Shown: piece by piece, positions 35,774-43,397 of the stretch
Numbering within the stretch: the stretch's first letter is position 1
Layout of the letters: each line of letters starts with the position of its first letter
Assembly (NCBI RefSeq): GCF_001421715.1
Contig: NZ_LMKP01000005.1
Location: 1-64,000, forward strand
Length of the DNA: 64,000 bases
DNA from: Sphingomonas sp. Leaf22
Lineage (GTDB): Bacteria > Pseudomonadota > Alphaproteobacteria > Sphingomonadales > Sphingomonadaceae
Direction: 5' to 3'
Notes under the pieces: generated by a model
What the model was told of the DNA's origin: nothing
Seen by the model: only the letters and a program-made list of their open reading frames with translations
The model's database searches: none
Translations under genes and position numbers: made by a program

Positions 35774-36976
35774 ATGGCGAGCATCCCGACCGACCGAGCC
35801 TTTTCCGGGCGAACCGCACCGCCCCCGGCGGCGGCGAAGCCCGTGGCGGCGGCACGGCTCATCAGCATCGATGCGTTGCGCGGCTTCGTGATGGTGCTGA
35901 TGCTGCTCGACCATGTGCGCGAAGGGTTCTTCCTGTGGGTGTCGATCGGCGATCCGGTTGATGCCCTGACCGTCTCGCCCGCCAGTTTCTTCAGCCGCCT
36001 GACCAGCCAGATCTGCGCGCCGGTCTTCGTCGCGCTCACCGGGCTCGGTGCCTATCTCTATGCGCAGAAGCACAGCATGTCGGAGACGACCGCCTTCCTG
36101 CTCAAGCGCGGCATCTTCCTCATCCTGCTCGAACTGACCGTGGTCAATTTCCAGTGGTACGCGCAATTCCCGCCGACGATCGTCTATCTGCAGGTCATCT
36201 GGGCGATCGGCCTCAGCATGATCGTGCTGGCCGGGCTGATCCGCCTGCCGCATGTCGTGATCGCCGCGATCGGCGTGGTGATCGTCGCCGGGCACAACCT
36301 GCTCGATCCGATCGTGCTGCCGCCCGAACATCCCTTCTACGCCATCTGGTCGCTGCTGCACGAACGCGGCACGATCACCATCGGCGGGCTGCCGATCCGG
36401 TTCAGCTATCCGGTGCTGCCGTGGATCGGCGTCATCTGCCTCGGCTGGGCCGCCGGGCCATGGTTCGCGCGCGGCGACGTCGCGGCGCGGGGGCGGACGC
36501 TGGTGCGGGCCGGGCTGGCGATGCTGGTGGCCTGCGTCGTGCTGCGCTTCGCCAATGTCTATGGCGACACGCCGTGGTTCGTGGTGCCCGGTTCGTCGCT
36601 GCGCACGGTGATGAGCTTCCTCGCGCTGACCAAATATCCGCCGTCGCTGCTGTACGTGCTGGCGACGCTCGGCGTCGGGCTGTTGCTGCTCGCGCTGTTC
36701 GACCGGATCGCCGACGCGCGGGTGACCGGATGGCTGGCGGTGCTGGGCGGCGCGCCGATGTTCTTCTATCTGTTCCACCTGTATCTCCTGCGCACGCTGT
36801 ACCTGATCGCGCTGGCGATCTGGGGCACCAACCATGGCGAGGTGTTCGGCCTGCCCTCGATCGGCTGGGTCTGGCTGATGTGGCTGTTGCTGATCGTGCC
36901 GCTCTATTTCCCAACGCGGTGGTTTTCGAACCTGAAAAAGCGCCGCAAGGACATCCGCTGGCTCAAATATCTCTGA
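35774..36976 (+). CDS. DUF1624/HGSNAT-like multi-pass membrane protein
   Basis: The 400-residue protein has about ten hydrophobic helices. The signature RLISIDALRGFVMVLMLLDHVRE (helix 1) is that of DUF1624 and heparan-alpha-glucosaminide acetyltransferase-like proteins, which are related to membrane acyltransferases. The end is basic (KKRRKDIRW). I chose the ATG at 35774, preceded by GGTGGAG, over a GTG at 35762 that overlaps this site. It lies inside the catabolic operon between RidA and the FAD oxidase, an unusual place. Acyl transfer to a substrate or transport are both possible. Confidence 0.8.
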   Translation: MASIPTDRAFSGRTAPPPAAAKPVAAARLISIDALRGFVMVLMLLDHVREGFFLWVSIGDPVDALTVSPASFFSRLTSQICAPVFVALTGLGAYLYAQKHSMSETTAFLLKRGIFLILLELTVVNFQWYAQFPPTIVYLQVIWAIGLSMIVLAGLIRLPHVVIAAIGVVIVAGHNLLDPIVLPPEHPFYAIWSLLHERGTITIGGLPIRFSYPVLPWIGVICLGWAAGPWFARGDVAARGRTLVRAGLAMLVACVVLRFANVYGDTPWFVVPGSSLRTVMSFLALTKYPPSLLYVLATLGVGLLLLALFDRIADARVTGWLAVLGGAPMFFYLFHLYLLRTLYLIALAIWGTNHGEVFGLPSIGWVWLMWLLLIVPLYFPTRWFSNLKKRRKDIRWLKYL

Positions 36977-37009
36977 GCGCCCCGACCCGATCTACTGGAG
37001 CCCGTCCGC

Positions 37010-38335
37010 ATGCCCGCACCGCTGACGTTCGTCGATTCGACCCCCGACCTGCCCGATTCCGCCGATGTGGTGGTGATCGGCGGGGGCATCGTCGGCAGCT
37101 TCACCGCCTATTACCTCGCCAAACGCGGTTTGAAGGTCGCATTGATCGAAAAAGGCCGCATCGGCGCCGAACAGTCGAGCCGCAACTGGGGCTGGTGCCG
37201 GCAGCAGAACCGCGATGCGCGCGAACTGCCGATGGCGACCAAGGCGCTGGATCTGTGGGAACAATTCGCGATCGACACTGGCGAGGATACCGGCTTCAGC
37301 CGCTGCGGCCTGTTGTATCTGAGCGATAATGAGTCGGAAATCGCCGCCTGGTCCCGCTGGCGCGATTTTGCGAAGTCCGCAGGCGTCACGACCCATATGC
37401 TGTCGGCCGCCGAAGCGAGCGAACGCGGCCGGTTCAGCAACAAGGCGTGGAAGGGCGGCGTCTTTTCCCCCACCGACGGCACCGCCGACCCGTCACGCGC
37501 AGCCCCGGCCGTCGCGCGGGCGATCATGGCGCTGGGTGGGACCGTGCACCAGCAATGTGCCGTCCGCGGGCTGGAAACCGAAGGCGGCCGGCTGTCGGGC
37601 GTCGTTACCGAACACGGCGTGATCCGCACCAGCATCGCGGTCCTGTCCGCCGGGGCATGGGCATCGTCCTTCTGCTACCAATATGGCATCCGCTTTCCGC
37701 AGGCGACGATCCGCCAGACGGTCGTGTCGGTCGGGCCGGGCGAGGACGTCTTTCCGCCGGCGATGCACAGCGAATTCATCTCGATGACCCGGCGCGGCGA
37801 CGGCGGCTACACCCTGTCGATCAGCGGCAGCGGCAAGGTCGATCCGACCCCGCAATTCCTGCGCTTCTCCACCCAGTTCCTGCCGATGTTCGCGCGGCGC
37901 TGGCGCAAGCTGTCCCCCGGCGGGCTGGAAGGGGTGCAGTCGGGCCATGAGAGCGTGAAGCGATGGAAGCTCGATCGGCCGACGCCGATGGAGCGGATGC
38001 GTATCCTCGATCCCACGCCGGACGCCGCGACCGTGAAACGCACCCGTGCCCGCGCGCTGGAGATGATGCCGCGCCTGAACGAACGGGCGGTGACCGGGGC
38101 ATGGGCGGGTTATGTCGACAGCACCCCCGACGGCGTACCCGGCATCGGCGAAATGGCGGCCCTGCCCGGGCTGGTCCTCGCCTCCGGCTTCAGCGGGCAT
38201 GGCTTCGGCATCGGACCGGGTGCCGGCCATCTGATCGCCGATATCGTCAGCGGTGCCGAACCGATCGTCGACCCCAAACCCTATCACCCCGACCGCTTTG
38301 CCCAGTCGGCATGGGGCAAGGTCGCCGAATTCTGA
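37010..38335 (+). CDS. DAO-family FAD oxidoreductase
   Basis: The 441-residue flavoprotein has VVVIGGGIVGSFTAYYLAKRG (20-40), IEKGRIGAEQSSRNWGWCRQQNRD and the C-terminal FAD-contact region LASGFSGHGFGIGPGAGHLIAD. Relatives act on D-amino acids, glycine/sarcosine-like amines or opines. It is the last gene of the aldehyde dehydrogenase operon, 33 bases after the membrane protein gene. It is clearly distinct from the PuuB-like oxidase at 24385, so the island has two different amine oxidases. Confidence 0.85.
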   Translation: MPAPLTFVDSTPDLPDSADVVVIGGGIVGSFTAYYLAKRGLKVALIEKGRIGAEQSSRNWGWCRQQNRDARELPMATKALDLWEQFAIDTGEDTGFSRCGLLYLSDNESEIAAWSRWRDFAKSAGVTTHMLSAAEASERGRFSNKAWKGGVFSPTDGTADPSRAAPAVARAIMALGGTVHQQCAVRGLETEGGRLSGVVTEHGVIRTSIAVLSAGAWASSFCYQYGIRFPQATIRQTVVSVGPGEDVFPPAMHSEFISMTRRGDGGYTLSISGSGKVDPTPQFLRFSTQFLPMFARRWRKLSPGGLEGVQSGHESVKRWKLDRPTPMERMRILDPTPDAATVKRTRARALEMMPRLNERAVTGAWAGYVDSTPDGVPGIGEMAALPGLVLASGFSGHGFGIGPGAGHLIADIVSGAEPIVDPKPYHPDRFAQSAWGKVAEF

Positions 38336-38425
38336 TCGCGGCGGTCGTCCCAAGGGAGGATCGCCACCCCGTTGCCTGACGAAGCCGACGCGCTACACCC
38401 GTCGCCGTAGTGGAAGGGGACAGGG

Positions 38426-40132
38426 ATGATCGTCGGTATCGATCTGGGGACGACCAACAGCGCGTGCGCGATCTGGCAGGGCGATGCGCCGGTGATGGTG
38501 CCCAATGCGCTGGGCGACTATCTGACACCGTCGGCGGTCAGCATCGGCGAGGACGACGCGGTGCTGGTCGGGCGTGCGGCGCGCGACCGGATGGCGACCC
38601 ATCCCGACCGCACCGTCACCAGCTTCAAACGCCGCATCGGCACGCGCGAGACGGTGAAGCTCGCCAAACGCGATTTCGACAGCGAGGCGTTGTCGGCCCT
38701 CCTCCTCGCCAGCCTGAAGCGCGATGCCGAAGCCTTTACCGGTGAAAGCGTGACCGCAGCCGTCGTCACCGTTCCCGCCTATTTCAACGATCGCCAGCGC
38801 AAGGCGACCCGGCGTGCCGGCGAACTCGCCGGGCTGCCGATCCGCCGGCTCATCAACGAACCGACCGCCGCCGCGCTCGCCTTCGGCATTGCCGACCGCG
38901 CCGATCACGAACCGTTTCTCGTCTTCGATCTGGGCGGCGGCACGTTCGACGTGTCGATCGTCGAGATGTTCGACGGGGTGATCGAGGTGCGCGCATCGGC
39001 CGGCGACAACCGGCTGGGCGGTGACGATTTCAACGACTGCCTGATCGCACTGGTCCGCGCCTCGCTCGATCCGCAGGGGCTGCTGGCGACGCTCCCGCCC
39101 GACCGCGCCACCGCCTTGCTGGCGCAGGCCGCCGAACGCTGCCGCCGGGCGCTGAGCGACGGCGACAGCGCCGATTTCGGCGTCACGGTGGGCGATACGG
39201 CGCTGACCGTCCCCGTCACCGCCAGCGCGTTTGAGGAAGCGGCGGCGGGCCTGCTCCAGCGCATCCGCGAGCCGGTGCTGCGCTCGCTGCGCGACAGCAG
39301 CATCGCCGCCGCGACCCTGTCCGAAGTCGTGCTGGTCGGCGGGGCGACGCGGATGCCGATCGTGCGCCGGGCGGTCACGCGAATGTTCGGCCGGTTCCCG
39401 GCGACGACGGTCCATCCCGACCATGCGGTGGCGATGGGCGCGGCCGTGCAGGCCGGGCTGCTGGCGCGCGATGCGGGTCTCGACGAAATCCGGCTGACCG
39501 ATGTCTGCCCGTTCACGCTGGGCGTCGATACCAGCGAGCCGGACGGGCGCGGCGGGTTTCGCACCGGGCTGTTCTCGCCGATCATCGAACGGAATTCGGC
39601 GGTGCCGGTCAGCCGCGTCTCGACCTTCTCGACGCTGTCGAACCAGCAGACCAAGGTGCAGTTCGGCGTCTATCAGGGCGAGGCGCGCGAGGTATCGGGC
39701 AACGTCAAGCTGGGCGAGATCACCGTGCCCGTCCCCCCGCGCCGCGCGGGCGAGGTCACCGTCGAATGCCGCTTCAGCTACGACACGTCGGGGCTGCTCG
39801 AAATCGACGTCAGCGTGCCGGAGACGGGCATGACCCGCAATCTGGTGATCGTCGATGACGAGGACGCACCCGACCCCGCAGAACTGGAGAAGCGCCGCGC
39901 GGCGCTGGCCGCGTTGAAGGTCCATCCGCGCGACGATGCGGTCAATGCGGCGCTGCTGGCGCGGGCGCGGCGGGCGTATGAATCCTTCCTCGGCGACACC
40001 CGCGCCGCGATCGGTCATATGCTCGGCCAGTTCGAAACCGCGCTGGCAACGCAGGACGAGCGGATCATCGCTCAGGCGCGCGAGGCGTTCGGCGCGGTGC
40101 TCGACCAGATCGAAGGCGAGCGATTCCTGTGA
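38426..40132 (+). CDS. hscC: HscC-type Hsp70 chaperone
   Basis: The 568-residue protein has the actin-like ATPase domain (IVGIDLGTTNSACAIW, PAYFNDRQRKATRRAGELAGL, INEPTAAALAFG, VFDLGGGTFDVSI, LVGGATRMP) in the first 370 residues and a short substrate-binding domain with NQQTKVQFGVYQGE. At 568 residues it is shorter than DnaK (about 640) and near E. coli HscC (556), lacking the long lid tail. It is followed, with GTGA overlap, by a protein with a J-like N-terminus, as hscC is linked to J-protein genes elsewhere. It may serve a narrow client set rather than general folding. Confidence 0.88.
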   Translation: MIVGIDLGTTNSACAIWQGDAPVMVPNALGDYLTPSAVSIGEDDAVLVGRAARDRMATHPDRTVTSFKRRIGTRETVKLAKRDFDSEALSALLLASLKRDAEAFTGESVTAAVVTVPAYFNDRQRKATRRAGELAGLPIRRLINEPTAAALAFGIADRADHEPFLVFDLGGGTFDVSIVEMFDGVIEVRASAGDNRLGGDDFNDCLIALVRASLDPQGLLATLPPDRATALLAQAAERCRRALSDGDSADFGVTVGDTALTVPVTASAFEEAAAGLLQRIREPVLRSLRDSSIAAATLSEVVLVGGATRMPIVRRAVTRMFGRFPATTVHPDHAVAMGAAVQAGLLARDAGLDEIRLTDVCPFTLGVDTSEPDGRGGFRTGLFSPIIERNSAVPVSRVSTFSTLSNQQTKVQFGVYQGEAREVSGNVKLGEITVPVPPRRAGEVTVECRFSYDTSGLLEIDVSVPETGMTRNLVIVDDEDAPDPAELEKRRAALAALKVHPRDDAVNAALLARARRAYESFLGDTRAAIGHMLGQFETALATQDERIIAQAREAFGAVLDQIEGERFL

Positions 40133-41694
40133 GGCACGGCATCTGGGCGACGCTCGACCTCGATCCGACGACCGACCGCAGCGCCATCCGCAAGGCCTAT
40201 GCCGCACGGTTGAAGGCGATGGACGTCAATGCCGATCCGGCCGGCTTCGCAGCCCTGCGCGCGGCGCGGGATGCGGCGTTGGCGGGGGTGGAGGAGGCGG
40301 TGACGGAGGAGGCACCGGCGTTCGAGACGGAAACCCTATCCCCCGACATGGCGGAGGCCGGACCGCAGCCAGACGCCGGGATCGATCCGGAACTCACCGC
40401 CTTTCACGAAGCGATCAACGCCCACTTTCAGGCGCTCGAGTCGTTGCTGTTCCCCGGCCACGATGCGCCCCCGACCGCCGAAGAACTAACGGCGATCGAG
40501 CATCACGGTCACGCGCTGCTCGCCGACCCGCGGCTCGAACAGATCGATTTCGCGACCGGTGCGGAACGCTGGTTCGCGGAGATACTGTCGGCAAGCATCC
40601 CGCGCTCCGACCCGCTGTTGGAGCCTGCCGCCGCCGCGTTCGGCTGGATCGACCGTCGGAACGACTACGCCTTGTCGCCAGAGGCCGTCGAGATCGTGGA
40701 ACGGATCGGGACGAAGCGGTTCGTTCATCTGGTATCGCAGCCCGATCACCGACTTCACCGGGCGTGGACCGGTTTGGTCGGGCAAGATCGAGGTCGGATC
40801 GGATGGTTCAATCAGAATACGCGGACCAGCGAGTTGCTACAGATCATTCGCGAACGGCATCCTTCTGCGGAACAATGGCTCGACCCCGCCCGGGTCGCTC
40901 GATGGGAGCAGCGTCGATCGAAACGGCAATGGGCGGGAACTGCGACATGGCTTATCATTTTCTTGCTCGTCGTCGCCTTCCGCATCGTGAACGCCTGGAA
41001 TTCATCGGAGGAACGCCAGTCCCCCAAATGGACAGCACCCGCGTCGGTCGGCTACGTTGCCGAACCGAACCAGATTGCCCGCGACCTGACCGGCGAAGGC
41101 ATCGTCCCGGTGAGCAACCGCAACCCGCAACTGGCTGCCGAAATCCGGGCAACCGTAGCGGCGTTGAGTTCCATTTCGAGTGAACCGAGAGCGCGTCAGA
41201 TCATCAACGAGCTTGCCGGTCGCCGCATTCTTTCGGGACTGGCCAACGCACCCGATGCGTTGCTTCGGGACGTCACACAGTTCGAGATCGATGGGAAACG
41301 GGCATTGCTGAAGGATCAGCCGTTGCTGACAGCGACCCCGGAGCGGTGCAACGAGTTCCAGTTTCCCGCCCGCTACACCGTGGTGTTCCCCGACCAACGT
41401 CCGCGGCAGGAGAAGCTGATCCATCGCGCCATCATGGCTTCGGACCAACGGCCTGTGACGACGTCGCAGCAATTCATGATACCGGGTTCCATCGTCGATG
41501 AAGTTCGACGCCTCTCCGGTCTGCCCGAAGATCGGCTGCGCGAAGCATTGGCCGGCAAGGGGGAGCCGCGCGAAGTATGTCGCACAGCAATCGCCCTGCG
41601 CGAGGTCGCGCTCAATGCTGGCGAATCCGGAATGGTCCTCCTGCGTGCCATGCAACCAACGGTCAGCCCGGCAAAACCGAACCTGTCGAACTGA
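40129..41694 (+). CDS. J-like membrane protein partner of HscC, HPD motif absent
   Basis: The 521-residue protein begins with a J-like helix pair, GIWATLDLDPTTDRSAIRKAYAARLKA, then MDVNADPAGFAALRAARDAAL. The place of HPD in the loop is taken by MDVNADP. A linker and a mixed domain (90-260) follow, then one membrane helix (about 268-287, TATWLIIFLLVVAFRIV) and a C-terminal domain of about 230 residues that I do not recognise. The GTG at 40129 overlaps the hscC stop. DjlB/DjlC-like proteins next to HscC are the nearest match. With HPD absent it may not stimulate ATP hydrolysis in the usual way. Confidence 0.7.
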   Translation: MRHGIWATLDLDPTTDRSAIRKAYAARLKAMDVNADPAGFAALRAARDAALAGVEEAVTEEAPAFETETLSPDMAEAGPQPDAGIDPELTAFHEAINAHFQALESLLFPGHDAPPTAEELTAIEHHGHALLADPRLEQIDFATGAERWFAEILSASIPRSDPLLEPAAAAFGWIDRRNDYALSPEAVEIVERIGTKRFVHLVSQPDHRLHRAWTGLVGQDRGRIGWFNQNTRTSELLQIIRERHPSAEQWLDPARVARWEQRRSKRQWAGTATWLIIFLLVVAFRIVNAWNSSEERQSPKWTAPASVGYVAEPNQIARDLTGEGIVPVSNRNPQLAAEIRATVAALSSISSEPRARQIINELAGRRILSGLANAPDALLRDVTQFEIDGKRALLKDQPLLTATPERCNEFQFPARYTVVFPDQRPRQEKLIHRAIMASDQRPVTTSQQFMIPGSIVDEVRRLSGLPEDRLREALAGKGEPREVCRTAIALREVALNAGESGMVLLRAMQPTVSPAKPNLSN

Positions 41695-41708
41695 TCGGAG
41701 GGGAGAGA

Positions 41709-41738
41709 GTTCTCCCCCCGGCCGCTGCCGGGGGAGAA
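41709..41738. terminator. GC-rich hairpin between HscC-partner gene and tRNA-Leu
   Basis: TTCTCCCCCCGGC and GCCGGGGGAGAA form a stem with one bulged C around a short loop. It sits between the 3' ends of the plus-strand J-like gene and the minus-strand tRNA, where a two-way terminator is expected. Similar GGGGAGAA hairpins are frequent sphingomonad intergenic repeats. Confidence 0.6.
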
Positions 41739-41825
41739 TGGTGCGGTCGAGAAGACTCGAACTTCCACGGCCTTTCGGCCACAACGACCTCAACGTTGCG
41801 CGTCTACCAGTTCCGCCACGACCGC
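41739..41825 (-). tRNA. tRNA-Leu (GAG)
   Basis: Read on the minus strand, the 87 bases give acceptor arms GCGGTCG and CGACCGC with discriminator A and encoded CCA. A D-arm with GGCGGAACTGGTAGAC, anticodon stem CAACG/CGTTG with loop TTGAGGT (anticodon GAG), a long class II variable arm (GGCCGAAAGGCC) and the T-arm GTTCGAGTC are all present. The long variable arm and anticodon identify leucine, reading CUC and CUU. Confidence 0.97.
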
Positions 41826-41910
41826 ACGTGAACACCTTGGGGTCGCCCCCTTGGCTGGCAGGAGCGTGCCCCTAGCAGCGCGTTTGCGGTCGTGCAAACG
41901 CTTTTGTGGA

Positions 41911-42915
41911 TTATTTGCCGCGGGCCGCCGCGCGGGCGATGGCGATGGCTTCGGCGGCGGTCATCACCTCGCCCAGACCGCTGCCCGACAGCGCCGCACG
42001 CTCGGCATCGCGGACGCGTTCGAGGGCGCGGGCAAGGCGGGTCGCGTCCCAGCGGCGCAGCGCCGTCGCGGTCGCGACCTGTTCCTTGAAGAACACCCGG
42101 TGGCGCTCCATCACCCGGTCGACGCTGTCGCCATCGTCGATATCGGCGCGCATCTCGGCCAGCGACAACAGCCGCCGTGCAACCGCGCGCAGCACCGGGA
42201 TCGCCCCGCCGGGCATTTCGGGCAGTGCCGCCGCCGCCGCATCGCCCGCGATCATCGCGCTGACGATACCGCCCAGTTCGGCATCGGCGATCGAGGCACC
42301 GATCGCATCGAAAGCCTCACCATCGGCGTCGCGCGGGCGCTCGGGTGATGCGTCCAGATACAGTGCCAGCTTCTCGATCTCGCTGGCCAGCACCGCACGG
42401 TCGCCCGCCGTCACCGCCGCCAGCCGGTCGGGCACGTCGCCCAGCAGCCGCAAGCCATGGTCGCGGGCCATCGTCACCGCCAGCTTCGCCGCCTGCGCCG
42501 CGTCGGGCACGTAGCAGGCGACGGCGACGGCGTTGAGCGAGGCGGTGACCAGCTTCACCAGCTTCGACGTGCCCTTGACGCTCGGCGCGATCGCCGCGAC
42601 CGGATTCCCGGCACGCTCGGCCGCCAGCAGCAGCGTCACCGCCTCGACCGATTCCTCACCCATGCCGGTCACGCGGATGCAGCGGGCATCGCCGAACAGC
42701 GACATCGACGCGGCTTCGTCCGCCAGCAGGCCCGGCCGGCTTTTCAGCATCGCCCCGTCCATGTCGACGCGCTCGGCCCCCTCGCCCACGCCCTTGGCCA
42801 GTCGCGCGGCCAGCGCCATCGCCCCCGCCGTGTCAGGTCCGTGGAACAGATAGAGGCGAATATCGGGGCCGGGCCGGTCGAGCTTGGCCGCGACCTGCTC
42901 GGGCCGAAGCTTCAC
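41911..42915 (-). CDS. holA: DNA polymerase III delta subunit
   Basis: The 334-residue protein has the HolA layout: an N-terminal AAA+-like domain with LYLFHGPDTAGAMALAARLA, SMSLFGDARCIRV, then LASEIEKLALYL and a C-terminal helical collar domain with AVARRLLSLAEMRADI and VFFKEQ. It opens and loads the beta clamp as part of the clamp-loader complex. The GTG at 42915 overlaps the lptE stop as GTGA. The leuS-lptE-holA order is standard in alphaproteobacteria. Confidence 0.95.
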   Translation of the reverse strand: MKLRPEQVAAKLDRPGPDIRLYLFHGPDTAGAMALAARLAKGVGEGAERVDMDGAMLKSRPGLLADEAASMSLFGDARCIRVTGMGEESVEAVTLLLAAERAGNPVAAIAPSVKGTSKLVKLVTASLNAVAVACYVPDAAQAAKLAVTMARDHGLRLLGDVPDRLAAVTAGDRAVLASEIEKLALYLDASPERPRDADGEAFDAIGASIADAELGGIVSAMIAGDAAAAALPEMPGGAIPVLRAVARRLLSLAEMRADIDDGDSVDRVMERHRVFFKEQVATATALRRWDATRLARALERVRDAERAALSGSGLGEVMTAAEAIAIARAAARGK

Positions 42916-43397
42916 GAGCCTGACTTGGGCAGCGTCAGCGCGATCCGCGTCACGATCTGGTCGGCGACGATCAGCGACAGCCGTTCGAGCGCGGTACGCT
43001 CCGCCGCGATCGTCGCATATTCGGACCGGACCACGTCGATGCCGGCATCCGATCCGGCCGTTGCGTCGAGCGTCACCGCACCGTTGGTCAGGTCGATCAG
43101 CTGATAGCGCGCGCGCAGCGTCCGCCGCTCGCGCGTGATCGAATCGTCGCGCCGCACGCCCAGACCGGTGATATCGTCGTCGAGCCTGATTTCGAGCCGG
43201 TAGCGCGTCGGCCCTTCGGCACGCAGCCGGTCGCGCAGCGCGTTGGCGACCAGCCAGCCATTCTGCCCCGCGATCGGCGCGACCTCGACGCCCGCCAGCG
43301 TCTGGCGCACCATGCCGCCCTCGCCTCCGCCATACAGCGGCCGCAGCCCGCAGCCGCCAAGCAGCAGGGCAACGCTGAGGACGGCCGCGCGGATCAT
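42912..43397 (-). CDS. lptE: LPS-assembly lipoprotein LptE
   Basis: The 161-residue precursor has a lipoprotein signal (VALLLGGCG, lipidated Cys16) and the LptE pattern GLRPLYGGG right after the Cys. It forms the plug of the LptD-LptE translocon that inserts LPS or glycosphingolipid-associated components in the outer membrane. The sequence is divergent, so part of the assignment rests on its place between leuS and holA. ATG at 43397 overlaps the leuS stop as ATGA. Confidence 0.9.
   Translation of the reverse strand: MIRAAVLSVALLLGGCGLRPLYGGGEGGMVRQTLAGVEVAPIAGQNGWLVANALRDRLRAEGPTRYRLEIRLDDDITGLGVRRDDSITRERRTLRARYQLIDLTNGAVTLDATAGSDAGIDVVRSEYATIAAERTALERLSLIVADQIVTRIALTLPKSGS

Noticed and set aside
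38336-38425. hscC as part of the catabolic operon
   Set aside because: A 90-base gap and unrelated function separate it from the FAD oxidase gene; linkage is probably incidental, although read-through cannot be excluded.
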